This document shows, one piece after another, positions 43,832-51,646 of a DNA stretch of 64,000 nt. A model generated the notes under the pieces. That model was not told the origin of the DNA. It ran no database searches and saw only the letters and a list, made by a program, of their open reading frames with translations. The stretch lies in contig JAFRPG010000028.1 of the NCBI GenBank assembly GCA_017429265.1, positions 1 to 64,000 on the forward strand, written 5' to 3'. The position numbers were made by a program, and so were the translations under genes. Positions within the stretch are counted from its first letter, which is position 1. Every line of letters begins with the position of its first letter. Source of the DNA: Clostridia bacterium. Lineage in GTDB: Bacteria > Bacillota > Clostridia > Christensenellales > Aristaeellaceae.

Positions 43832-43910
43832 GGGAAATGCGTTAAACCGGGATTAAAAAATCATGTGAAACGGTGCCTGCTCAAGTGATGCTTTCCCTTC
43901 TTCCTCTCCC

Positions 43911-43939
43911 TTGCATTCGCGCACGTTGTGGACTATACT
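43911..43939 (+). promoter_or_regulatory. Promoter of the GH10 xylanase gene
   Basis: TTGCAT (43911-43916), 17 bases, and TATACT (43934-43939), 35 bases before the start codon. No obvious operator was seen. Confidence 0.8.
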
Positions 43940-43974
43940 GTCCACGCACACAACAAAGCAAGGAGGCTTTGCCC

Positions 43975-45195
43975 ATGTTCAAACGGATCCTCTCCCTCGG
44001 GCTTGCCGGGCTGATGCTGCTCGGCTTCCTGCCGGCCTTCGCGGAAGATGTCCCCACTGAGGCGTCCCTGAGCGATCTGGCCGCCCGGTACGGCTTCAGG
44101 CTCGGCACCGCCTGCTCCGGCGGCGACATCCAGTGGAACCCGAACCTGATGAACCTGATCGCCGGCCAGTTCAACAGCATGACGGCCACCAACGAGATGA
44201 AGGCCTATTCCCTCCTCGACGAGCGCGCCTCCCGCGCCGCCGCCGACGGCATGCCGGTGATGAACTACACCGTGGCGGACCGGATGGTCGCCTGGGCGCA
44301 GGAGCACGGCGTCGGCGTCCGCGGCCATGTGCTGGTCTGGGATGCCTACATGAACGACTGGTTCTTCCGCGTGGACTTTGACGGCACGAAGCCTTACGCC
44401 GACAGCGAGACCGTCCGCGCCCGCACCCGGTACTACATCGAGCAGGTCGTGACCCATTTCGAGGAAGCCTTCCCCGGCGTGGTCTACTGCTGGGACGTGG
44501 TCAACGAGGCCGTGGGCGACAACGAGGGCGAGTACCAGCCCGACGATCCGCGGCACCTGCGCACCGTGCGCTCCGGCGCACCCAACCTCTTCCGCGAGCA
44601 TCTCGGCGACGACTATGTGGCCTTCGCCTTCCTCTGCGCGCGGGACACCGTGGAAGCCCTCGGCGCGGACATCCGCCTCTACTACAACGACTACAACGCC
44701 TACTTCCCCGAGAAGCGGGCGGCGATCGTCGCCCTGGCCGAGAGCGTCAACAGCTATGCCGATGACGAAAACGGCGCGCCCCGCCGCCTGCTCGACGGCA
44801 TCGGCATGCAGGGCTACATCGGCGGCTACGGCACGCAGGAGGGCTGCCTGGTGCCCGAGCACATCGACTGGATCCGCGAGTCCATCGAGGACTACGCCGC
44901 CCACGGCTGGGAGGTGCAGATCACCGAGATGGCGGTCCGCAACTTCGACATCCGCGAGGCCGACAGGCACGCGGCCTTCTATGCCGATCTCTTCCGCATG
45001 TTCGCATCCCTGCGGCGCGAGGACGGGACCAACCCGCTCGTGGCCGTCTCCATCTGGGGCCTGGCCGACAATCCCCGCGCCCAGAAGGGCACCTATGTCT
45101 TCAACCTGAACAGCCCCTTCGGCGGCCTGGTGAACGATCGCCTGGAGCCCAAGGATGCCTGGACGCAGGTGTACGCCGTGCTCGCCGGGGAGTGA
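43975..45195 (+). CDS. Secreted endo-1,4-beta-xylanase, glycoside hydrolase family 10
   Basis: A 406-residue enzyme with a signal peptide (MFKRILSLGLAGLMLLGFLPAFA). GH10 motifs appear in order: FNSMTATNEMKAYSL, VRGHVLVWDAY, the acid/base glutamate in YCWDVVNEAVGD, LYYNDYNAYFPEKR, GIGMQGYIGGYG, and the nucleophile glutamate in VQITEMAVRN. It cuts xylan outside the cell. It consists of the catalytic domain only, with no carbohydrate-binding module or anchor. AAGGAGG precedes the ATG at 43975. It is a single-gene unit with its own promoter and terminator. Confidence 0.96.
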   Translation: MFKRILSLGLAGLMLLGFLPAFAEDVPTEASLSDLAARYGFRLGTACSGGDIQWNPNLMNLIAGQFNSMTATNEMKAYSLLDERASRAAADGMPVMNYTVADRMVAWAQEHGVGVRGHVLVWDAYMNDWFFRVDFDGTKPYADSETVRARTRYYIEQVVTHFEEAFPGVVYCWDVVNEAVGDNEGEYQPDDPRHLRTVRSGAPNLFREHLGDDYVAFAFLCARDTVEALGADIRLYYNDYNAYFPEKRAAIVALAESVNSYADDENGAPRRLLDGIGMQGYIGGYGTQEGCLVPEHIDWIRESIEDYAAHGWEVQITEMAVRNFDIREADRHAAFYADLFRMFASLRREDGTNPLVAVSIWGLADNPRAQKGTYVFNLNSPFGGLVNDRLEPKDAWTQVYAVLAGE

Positions 45196-45208
45196 TCCCT
45201 TCCACGGG

Positions 45209-45237
45209 AAAAGCCGTCCGTATCGGGCGGCTTTTTC
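45209..45237 (+). terminator. Terminator of the xylanase gene
   Basis: AAGCCGTCCG pairs with CGGGCGGCTT (one T-G wobble) and is followed by TTTTT. It also precedes the end of the converging gene. Confidence 0.9.
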
Positions 45238-45247
45238 TGTGGGTGCG

Positions 45248-46723
45248 TCACCGGGTCTTTTTCGCCCCGGTCTGCTTCTTTTTGCCTGCCGGTTCCAGAT
45301 TCAGGAGGCCCACGGCACAGGCGAGGTCGAAGAAGAAGATCCCGATCGTGTTCAGCAGGAAGCCCCTGCGGTTGACGGCGATCTGTCCCTCCCGCTCGTC
45401 GACCAGGCGCTCGAGCATCTTGTAATTGAGGACAAAGTCGCGGGTCTGGATCTTCTGGTCCTCCCGGACGGTCACCTTCAGCCATTCGGCGATCTCGCCG
45501 ACCTGCTCCCGCGTGAGGTAGGACGCCTCGTCCTCCGGGTCGACGGTCTCGCGCTTGGCCGCTTCCTCCTGCTGGGCGGAGAGCTGAATGCCGCCGTAGA
45601 AGTCGCGCTCCTTCGCGTAGTTGTCGAACACGGCGTCGTAGTCCGGCTGGGAGACGAGGGTGAAGACCAGGAAGCCGACCGCCACCGCGGTCATCAGGAG
45701 GGTCCCCCAGTTGGCCTTGAGCGGGGAGCGGAAGACGTAGTACAGCAGCAGTGTCCCGACCACGAGGGTGTCCACCGGCATGGCGAAACCGCGGTTGAGC
45801 GGGGACGGCATGGAGCGGGCGCTCATCACCGAGAGGATCAGCAGCGCCGCCTGGGCGCCGAGGAAGATCCCGGCTGACATTTTCGCCCCGTAGCCCGCCG
45901 CGCGGCTGTCCCGCGAGCGGACCGCCCAGAGGAAGAGCCCGTCGAAACAGAGCACCACCGCCGCGGTGAAGATCGCCTGGCCCATGCTGATCGGGTAGGC
46001 CACCAGCTTTGTCTGGCAGGCCGTCAGGCGGGCCGTCAGCAGCGCGGCGCTGATCAGGAACAGGATCCCCATCGCGGGTACCTTGAAGCGGGCGAACCTG
46101 GTCGCGACCGGTACGCCGGTGTCCGCGTCGGGATCGACCTTGCGGATCTCCGCCGCCAGGCGCCGGACCTCGGCGATGCGCTCCTTCTCGGGGATGCCGC
46201 TGCCGTGGGTGTTCAGGGCGTCGAGGCTTTCCCTGCGCAGGCGCAGCAGGTCCCCCTCCGCGCCGGGGATCCCGGCCGCGCAGGTTTCCGCGCGCCCGAG
46301 CAGACGGATGGCGGACGCGCACCAGCTGTTCCGGCGGCGGTCGGCGATGTCGAGATCCCGCCGGTCCGTGCTCCGGAAGTGCTCGCGCACGAAGTCCGCG
46401 CCCCGGATGCAGCGGTCCGCCAGGCCGGATACCCGCCGCGCCATGGGGGCGAAGCGCGCCGCCGCGTCCCCTTCGCCGCGCAGGGCGTCCGCCGCCGCGC
46501 CGAGCTTTTCGGCCACGCCGTCGCAGCGCTCCGCGATCTCGCTGTTCTGCGACTGCTCCGCGTCGTACGCCGCGAGGAAGAATGCGGCCTCGGCGTTCCC
46601 CGGGTTCTGTTCGGCCACGCGCTGATAAGCCTTGCGCGCCTCGAAGGTATTCTCGTCCGCCTCCGCGGCCCGGGCCTTTGCCAGCCAGTCCACGGGGACA
46701 TAGGTGCTCTGATTGTCGGACAT
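45248..46723 (-). CDS. Hypothetical TPR-like plus membrane protein
   Basis: A 491-residue protein. The N-terminus (WLAKARAAEADENTFEARKAYQRVAEQNPGN in part) is one TPR-like helical hairpin. A charged helical region to about residue 205 leads to about six hydrophobic helices (around 215-365), a soluble segment with EEAAKRETVDPEDEASYLTR, and a last helix near residue 465 before a lysine-rich tail. I do not recognise the family. A cytoplasmic scaffold on a membrane core is the most that can be said. The promoter is at 46759-46788. Confidence 0.78.
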   Translation of the reverse strand: MSDNQSTYVPVDWLAKARAAEADENTFEARKAYQRVAEQNPGNAEAAFFLAAYDAEQSQNSEIAERCDGVAEKLGAAADALRGEGDAAARFAPMARRVSGLADRCIRGADFVREHFRSTDRRDLDIADRRRNSWCASAIRLLGRAETCAAGIPGAEGDLLRLRRESLDALNTHGSGIPEKERIAEVRRLAAEIRKVDPDADTGVPVATRFARFKVPAMGILFLISAALLTARLTACQTKLVAYPISMGQAIFTAAVVLCFDGLFLWAVRSRDSRAAGYGAKMSAGIFLGAQAALLILSVMSARSMPSPLNRGFAMPVDTLVVGTLLLYYVFRSPLKANWGTLLMTAVAVGFLVFTLVSQPDYDAVFDNYAKERDFYGGIQLSAQQEEAAKRETVDPEDEASYLTREQVGEIAEWLKVTVREDQKIQTRDFVLNYKMLERLVDEREGQIAVNRRGFLLNTIGIFFFDLACAVGLLNLEPAGKKKQTGAKKTR

Positions 46724-46758
46724 GAAAGCGCCTCCTGCTCCTGTTGTCTCTCCGGGCT

Positions 46759-46788
46759 ATTGTACGCTTTTTCGGCGGGGATTGTCAA
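46759..46788 (-). promoter_or_regulatory. Promoter of the TPR/membrane protein gene
   Basis: On the minus strand TTGACA (46783-46788), 18 bases, and TACAAT (46759-46764). Confidence 0.75.
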
Positions 46789-46847
46789 CCCGGCTTCGGA
46801 GATGATCCGCCACCTCCGGAGGTTTTTCATTTCATCCGGTGTTCGCC

Positions 46848-46876
46848 TTGCATTTCGACCCGTGTCATGCGATAAT
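46848..46876 (+). promoter_or_regulatory. Promoter of uvrB
   Basis: TTGCAT (46848-46853), 17 bases, and GATAAT (46871-46876). No LexA/DinR-type operator was recognised near it. Confidence 0.65.
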
Positions 46877-46929
46877 CCCGGTGCGGGGTCCCGGACCCCG
46901 ACCTCTCCCGAACGGATGTGATCCCCTCC

Positions 46930-48951
46930 ATGGACAACCGCTTTGTCCTCAAGGCCCCCTATCAGGCCAGCGGCGACCAGCCCCAGGCCATCGACGCCCT
47001 GGCGCGCGGCATCCAGGCCGGGCTGAAGAATCAGGTCCTTCTCGGCGTCACCGGCTCCGGCAAGACCTTCACGATGGCCTCGGTGATCGAGCGCGTGCAG
47101 ATGCCGACCCTGGTCATCGCGCACAACAAGACCCTCGCGGCCCAGCTCTGCTCGGAGCTGAAGGCCTTTTTTCCCGACAGCGCGGTGGAGTATTTCGTCA
47201 GCTATTACGACTACTACCAGCCCGAGGCCTACATCGCCTCCTCTGATACCTACATCGAGAAGGATGCCTCCATCAACGAGGAGATCGACCGCCTGCGCCA
47301 CTCCGCCACCGCGGCCCTGCGCGAGCGCCGCGACGTCATCATCGTGGCCTCGGTCTCCTGCATCTATTCCATGGGCGACCCGGAGGAGTACGAGGGACAG
47401 ATGGTCTCCGTGCGCCCCGGCATGCGCGTGGAGCGCGACGACCTCGTGCGCCAGCTGATCGACATCCAGTACGAGCGCAACGAGATCGAGTTCGCCCGCG
47501 GGACCTTCCGCGTCAAGGGCGACGTGCTGGAGATCATCCCGGCCAGCGCCCATGACCGGGCCCTGCGGATCGAGTTCTTCGGCGATGAGATCGAGCGCGT
47601 AAGCGAGATCGACGCGGTCAGCGGCCAGGTCCTGGCCGTCCGCGCCCATGCAAGCATCTACCCCGCCACCTTCTACGCGACCGATCCGGAGCGCATGAAG
47701 GCCGGCATCGGGCAGATCGAGCGCGATCTGGAGGAGCGCGTCGCGGCCTTCCAGGCGGCCGGGAAGCCCCTCGAGGCCGAGCGCATCGCCCAGCGCACGC
47801 ACTACGATATCGAGATGATGCGGGAGATCGGCTACTGCCAGGGCATCGAGAACTACTCCCGCTACTTCGACGGACGCCAGCCCGGCGACCCGCCCTACAC
47901 CCTGCTGAGCTATTTCCCCGAGGGCTTCCTCACGATCATCGACGAGAGCCACGTCACGGTGCCGCAGATCCGCGCCATGTACAACGGCGACCGGGCGCGC
48001 AAGGACACCCTCGTCCAGTACGGCTTCCGCCTGCCCTCCGCCTACGACAACCGCCCCCTGCTCTTCCACGAATTTGAGGAACGCATCGGGCAGACGATCT
48101 TCGTCTCCGCGACCCCCGGCCCCTACGAGACCGAGCGGCAGGAGCAGACCGTGGAGCAGATCATCCGCCCCACCGGCCTGACCGACCCGGAGATCATCGT
48201 GCGCAAGGCCACCGGCCAGGTGGACGACCTTGTCGGCGAGCTGCGGAAAGTCATCGCCAACGGCGGGCGCATCCTCGTCACCACGCTGACCAAGCGCATG
48301 GCCGAGTCCCTGACCGAGTACCTCGACCAGCTCGACATCCGCGTGCGGTATCTTCACTCCGACATCCAGACCATCGACCGCATGCAGCTGATCCGCGACC
48401 TGCGTCTGGGCGAGTACGACGTGCTGGTGGGCATCAACCTCCTGCGCGAGGGCCTGGACCTGCCGGAGGTCCAGCTGGTGGTCATCCTCGACGCGGACAA
48501 GGAGGGCTTCCTCCGCTCGGAGACTTCCCTCGTGCAGACGATCGGCCGCGCCGCCCGCAACGTGGACGGCCGGGTCATCATGTATGCCGACACGATCACC
48601 GAGAGCATGATGAAGGCCATCACCGAGACCAACCGCCGCCGCGGCATCCAGCAGGCGTACAACGAGGCCAACGGCATCACCCCGGAGACCGTGCGCAGCA
48701 CGATCCGCGACGTGCTCGAGATCACGAAGCAGGTCGCCGCCGACGCGCCGCAGGAGATGACCGAGGACGAGCGCGCCGCCCTCCTCAGCGAGATCGAGGC
48801 GCAGATGCTCTCCGCGGCAAAGTCGCTGGAGTTCGAGCGCGCCGCCCAGCTGCGCGACCGGCTCCTCGCCCTGCGCGGGGAGGCGCCGCAGAAAAAGGAG
48901 GTCCAGCAGCGCCGCTCCCGCGGCCCGCGGACCCGGAAGAGCGAACACTGA
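46930..48951 (+). CDS. uvrB: Excinuclease ABC subunit B
   Basis: A 673-residue nucleotide-excision repair helicase that loads on damaged DNA with UvrA and recruits UvrC. Walker A is [12 protein letters not shown], and the beta-hairpin region is [14 protein letters not shown]. Helicase motifs include [12 protein letters not shown] and [13 protein letters not shown], then [14 protein letters not shown] and [15 protein letters not shown]-terminal UVR domain ([20 protein letters not shown]) is present. The ATG at 46930 aligns with known UvrB starts; an in-frame GTG at 46918 is possible, and neither has a good ribosome site. uvrA and uvrC are not adjacent. Confidence 0.97.
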   Translation: MDNRFVLKAPYQASGDQPQAIDALARGIQAGLKNQVLLGVTGSGKTFTMASVIERVQMPTLVIAHNKTLAAQLCSELKAFFPDSAVEYFVSYYDYYQPEAYIASSDTYIEKDASINEEIDRLRHSATAALRERRDVIIVASVSCIYSMGDPEEYEGQMVSVRPGMRVERDDLVRQLIDIQYERNEIEFARGTFRVKGDVLEIIPASAHDRALRIEFFGDEIERVSEIDAVSGQVLAVRAHASIYPATFYATDPERMKAGIGQIERDLEERVAAFQAAGKPLEAERIAQRTHYDIEMMREIGYCQGIENYSRYFDGRQPGDPPYTLLSYFPEGFLTIIDESHVTVPQIRAMYNGDRARKDTLVQYGFRLPSAYDNRPLLFHEFEERIGQTIFVSATPGPYETERQEQTVEQIIRPTGLTDPEIIVRKATGQVDDLVGELRKVIANGGRILVTTLTKRMAESLTEYLDQLDIRVRYLHSDIQTIDRMQLIRDLRLGEYDVLVGINLLREGLDLPEVQLVVILDADKEGFLRSETSLVQTIGRAARNVDGRVIMYADTITESMMKAITETNRRRGIQQAYNEANGITPETVRSTIRDVLEITKQVAADAPQEMTEDERAALLSEIEAQMLSAAKSLEFERAAQLRDRLLALRGEAPQKKEVQQRRSRGPRTRKSEH

Positions 48952-48957
48952 CATTTT

Positions 48958-48989
48958 CCGGCTGCTCCCTTGTGCGGGCAGCCGGTTTT
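48958..48989 (+). terminator. Terminator of uvrB
   Basis: CCGGCTGC (48958-48965) pairs with GCAGCCGG (48978-48985), then TTTT. The loop contains the -35 box of the next gene. Confidence 0.85.
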
Positions 48990-48999
48990 GTGTTATACT
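48970..48999 (+). promoter_or_regulatory. Promoter of the MFS gene after uvrB
   Basis: TTGTGC (48970-48975), 18 bases, and TATACT (48994-48999). It overlaps the uvrB terminator. Confidence 0.65.
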
Positions 49000-49044
49000 G
49001 TCATCAGCAGTTTCCCTTCCACGCGCGACGGAAGGAGGTTTCTC

Positions 49045-50295
49045 ATGCCCACACTGAAAGTCACACGCGGCAAATACCTGATGGTGCTCCTCGCCATGTG
49101 CGGCCTGGTCGCCTCGACGATCGGCATCATGACCAACACGGCCGGGCTTTTCCTCAACCCCATCTGCATGGAGTTCGGGAAGGAGACCGCCGCCGTCAAC
49201 CTGACCATCACGATCAGCAACCTCGCCTTCGCCGTCGCGGGCCTGTTCTCGGCCCGATACATCGGCGCGAAGAACTTCCGCCTGACCGTGACGGTCTGCA
49301 CGACTGTCTTCGCGGGCTGCACGGCCGGCCTCGCCCTGTGCACGAGCCTGATCCCCCTCTACATCCTCAACGGCATCCGCGGCTTTGCCGGGGGCATGAT
49401 TGGCAGCGTGCTGGCGACCACGGTGCTCGGCTACTGGTTCCGCACGGACACCGGCCTGATCAGCAGCCTGGCCCTGGGCTGCTCCGGCCTGATCGGCGCC
49501 CTGTTCAACCCGATCCTCGAGGCCGTCATCAACGGGCCGGACTGGCGCGCGGCCTATCTCACGGCCGCCGCGGTCATCGTGGTGCTGAACCTCCCGGCCA
49601 TCCTCCTGCCGATCACCTTCCGCCCGGCGGACGCGGGCCTCGAATCCCTGCGCGCGCCGGCCTCCGCGAAGGGCAGCCGCAGGGCCGTCCGCGAGCCGCG
49701 CACCGGCGACTCCCGCGCCCCCGCGGTGTTCATCCTGATCATCGTCCTCTTCGCCTTCCTCGGCTTCGCCAGCGCGACGCCGCAGCTGTTCAAGTCCCTG
49801 GCCATCAGCAGCGGCCTGGCGGAGACCGGCGTCGCGATGATGACCGTGGTCCTGATCACCAACACCGCCGGCAAGTTCCTCTTCGGCGCGATGACGGACC
49901 GGCTCGGCGTGCGCATCTCCTTCCTGATCTACGGGACGGCGGTCTCCCTGGGGCTTCTCCTCCTGCTCCTCGTGCGCGAGCCGGTGCCCATGCTGGTCAG
50001 CGCCGCCCTGATCGGCCTGTGCTATTCCGTCCCCACCGTCGGCGCCGTGATGATCTGCCGGGAGCTGTTCAGCCCGGTCCGCTACACGCAGGTCTACCCG
50101 AAGCTCAGCCTCGGCATCTCCGCCGCCAACGCCTTCGGCTATCCCCTGCTCGGCGCGATCTACGACCGGACCGGCTCCTACGACGGCGCCCTGATCCTGG
50201 TCCTCGCCCTCACGCTCGTCTCCATGCTCGGCGTGATCGCCGTCTATCTGCTCGCCGACCGCGAGAAGGCGAAGGCCGCGTCCGGCGGGCCGTGA
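49045..50295 (+). CDS. MFS transporter
   Basis: A 416-residue protein with about 12 helices: six before a central loop rich in Arg, Ser and Ala (about residues 200-225) and six after it. TDTGLISSLALGCSGLIGALF and MTDRLGVRISFLIYG are the conserved MFS positions of an oxalate/formate-antiporter-like or CynX-like member. The substrate is unknown. GGAAGGAGG precedes the ATG at 49045. Confidence 0.9.
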   Translation: MPTLKVTRGKYLMVLLAMCGLVASTIGIMTNTAGLFLNPICMEFGKETAAVNLTITISNLAFAVAGLFSARYIGAKNFRLTVTVCTTVFAGCTAGLALCTSLIPLYILNGIRGFAGGMIGSVLATTVLGYWFRTDTGLISSLALGCSGLIGALFNPILEAVINGPDWRAAYLTAAAVIVVLNLPAILLPITFRPADAGLESLRAPASAKGSRRAVREPRTGDSRAPAVFILIIVLFAFLGFASATPQLFKSLAISSGLAETGVAMMTVVLITNTAGKFLFGAMTDRLGVRISFLIYGTAVSLGLLLLLLVREPVPMLVSAALIGLCYSVPTVGAVMICRELFSPVRYTQVYPKLSLGISAANAFGYPLLGAIYDRTGSYDGALILVLALTLVSMLGVIAVYLLADREKAKAASGGP

Positions 50296-50330
50296 CGGCT
50301 CTTCCGGAAAACCCGAACATTCCATCCGTC

Positions 50331-50356
50331 GGAGCGGGGCTGTCCCGCTCCTTTTC
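50331..50356 (+). terminator. Terminator of the MFS gene
   Basis: GGAGCGGG (50331-50338) pairs with CCCGCTCC (50344-50351), then TTTT. Confidence 0.92.
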
Positions 50357-50520
50357 CGATCGTTCCGTGAGCGGGCCCGACGTGCCGGCGGCAACGTTCG
50401 CCAAATCGGAAAATGTATGATCTGGCAAAAATTTTTCCGAAAATTCCATTTTTCAGGCAGGAATTTTGAAAAGCACGTCGAAATACAGCATCAGAAACAA
50501 AAAGAAAGGACGTGACGCCA

Positions 50521-50556
50521 ATGCCTCATCATTCAGCGCGGAGGCTGAACGGCTGA
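50521..50556 (+). CDS. Possible 11-residue leader peptide upstream of hpf
   Basis: ATG at 50521 with AAAGGA 11 bases upstream opens a frame coding MPHHSARRLNG and a TGA stop. The frame overlaps the left arm of a perfect 8-bp hairpin (50538-50545 with 50562-50569, GCGGAGGC/GCCTCCGC) that lies just before the hpf ribosome site. Translation of the leader could open the hairpin. The reading frame is so short that chance is a real alternative. The rest of the 307-base gap between genes holds a terminator (50331-50356) and an AT-rich stretch without a clear promoter. Confidence 0.3.
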   Translation: MPHHSARRLNG

Positions 50557-50602
50557 CAGCTGCCTCCGCATTCCCAAGGAATGGAAAGGAGTAAAGCTGA
50601 CT

Positions 50603-51145
50603 ATGAAAATGACCCTGACTGCACGCAACATGACCATCACGCCCGGCATTGAACAGCGGATTCACAAGAAGACCGCACGAATGGAGCGCTATCTCCTGCC
50701 GGATACCGAGATGCAAATCAAAATGCGCAAGGACAAGAACGACCTGCGCGTCGTGGAAATCACCGTACCCATGGGGAATGGTGTGATCCTCCGCTCCGAG
50801 GCTGCTGCCGAGAGCAACCTGTTCCTCGCCATCGACGATGCCCTGGCCAAAGTGGAAAAGCAAATCCATCGCCACCGTACCAAGCTTGGCAAGCGCATCC
50901 GCGAGGACGCCTTCACCTATGAGGAGCCCGAGTACATTGAGGAGGACACCAACGAAGAGGGCGGCCCGAAGGTCGTCCGTACCAAGACCTTCCCGGTCCG
51001 CCCCATGTCGGTGGAAGACGCCGCTATCCAGATGGAAATGCTGGGACACAGCTTCTTCGCCTTTGTGAATATAGATACAGACCGGATCAACGTACTGTAC
51101 CAGAGAAAGGACGGTAACTTTGGTCTCCTGGAGCCCGAAGCGTGA
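50603..51145 (+). CDS. hpf: Ribosome hibernation-promoting factor, long form
   Basis: A 180-residue protein. The N-terminal RNA-binding domain (ITPGIEQRIHKKTARMERYL) fits the HPF/RaiA fold. After a linker of acidic residues, the C-terminal dimerisation domain reads KTFPVRPMSVEDAAIQMEML, then GHSFFAFVNIDTDRINVLYQ, then RKDGNFGLLEP, the signature of long HPF. It pairs idle 70S ribosomes into 100S dimers in stationary phase. AAAGGAG lies 11 bases before the ATG. The leader holds a small hairpin and a possible peptide. Confidence 0.96.
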   Translation: MKMTLTARNMTITPGIEQRIHKKTARMERYLLPDTEMQIKMRKDKNDLRVVEITVPMGNGVILRSEAAAESNLFLAIDDALAKVEKQIHRHRTKLGKRIREDAFTYEEPEYIEEDTNEEGGPKVVRTKTFPVRPMSVEDAAIQMEMLGHSFFAFVNIDTDRINVLYQRKDGNFGLLEPEA

Positions 51146-51205
51146 GTCAGGTGCATTGCCCGCCCCCCTGTCGGCAGCGGGAATCCCGGACAACTGAATA
51201 GCAAG

Positions 51206-51243
51206 AAGCCGCCCGGTGCAACGCGCAGCGGGCGGTTTTCTTG
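51206..51243 (+). terminator. Terminator of hpf
   Basis: AAGCCGCCCG pairs with CGGGCGGTTT around a 13-nt loop and is followed by TCTT. Confidence 0.85.
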
Positions 51244-51269
51244 ATCTTTCGTTTATGCTTAGGCATTTT

Positions 51270-51596
51270 TGTTCTGCACGGATTCTTTATGGAAACAGGG
51301 TATGCGCCTGCGGGCGCACCAGAGGGCTTTCCGATCGGTCCGGGGCTGCCGCCCATTCTCCGCTGAAAACTGTCCCCCGGACAGTTTTCCGGGCGCTCCG
51401 AATCCTCTGGACTCCTTCGGGGCCGTCCCATTAAGAAATGCTTTGGCAATGGAAGATTCGTTTATCAACATTGCTTTGCAAAATACTAAACAAGAAAGAG
51501 TCGATCCCGAAGGGTCCAGGGGCGATCGGAAAGCCCCTGGTGCGCTCCGCAGAGCGCGAACTTCCATATGCTTTCCCTAACTTTCCGTGAAGAACC
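51270..51596 (+). mobile_element. MITE-like intergenic repeat element, copy 3
   Basis: A 327-bp copy of the element at 16191 and 28980. The right end has the same 25 bases as copy 1 (51572-51596). The left end is decayed (TGTTCTGCACG instead of GGTTCTTCACG). The roughly 125-base left core (about 51303-51429) appears identical to copy 2 and differs from copy 1 at about three positions. The apical stretch TTGGCAATG...CATTGCTTTGC is shared with copy 2 only. The right side hairpin is GCGCTC-CGCA-GAGCGC. No clear flanking duplication is left. It lies between the converging hpf and secreted-protein genes and fills most of that 501-base gap. Confidence 0.8.
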
Positions 51597-51646
51597 GTTT
51601 TCTTTGATCATTTCCGGATTTGCCCGGGTTGCAGGCAAAACGGAGT

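Noticed and set aside
46811..46827. ACCTCCGGAGGT followed by T's considered as a terminator
   Set aside because: The palindrome has no loop, so it cannot form a normal hairpin.
46213..50394. A 1393-residue open frame on the minus strand opposite uvrB and the MFS gene
   Set aside because: Antisense shadow; the composition is biased and it crosses two well-defined plus-strand genes with their terminator and promoter.
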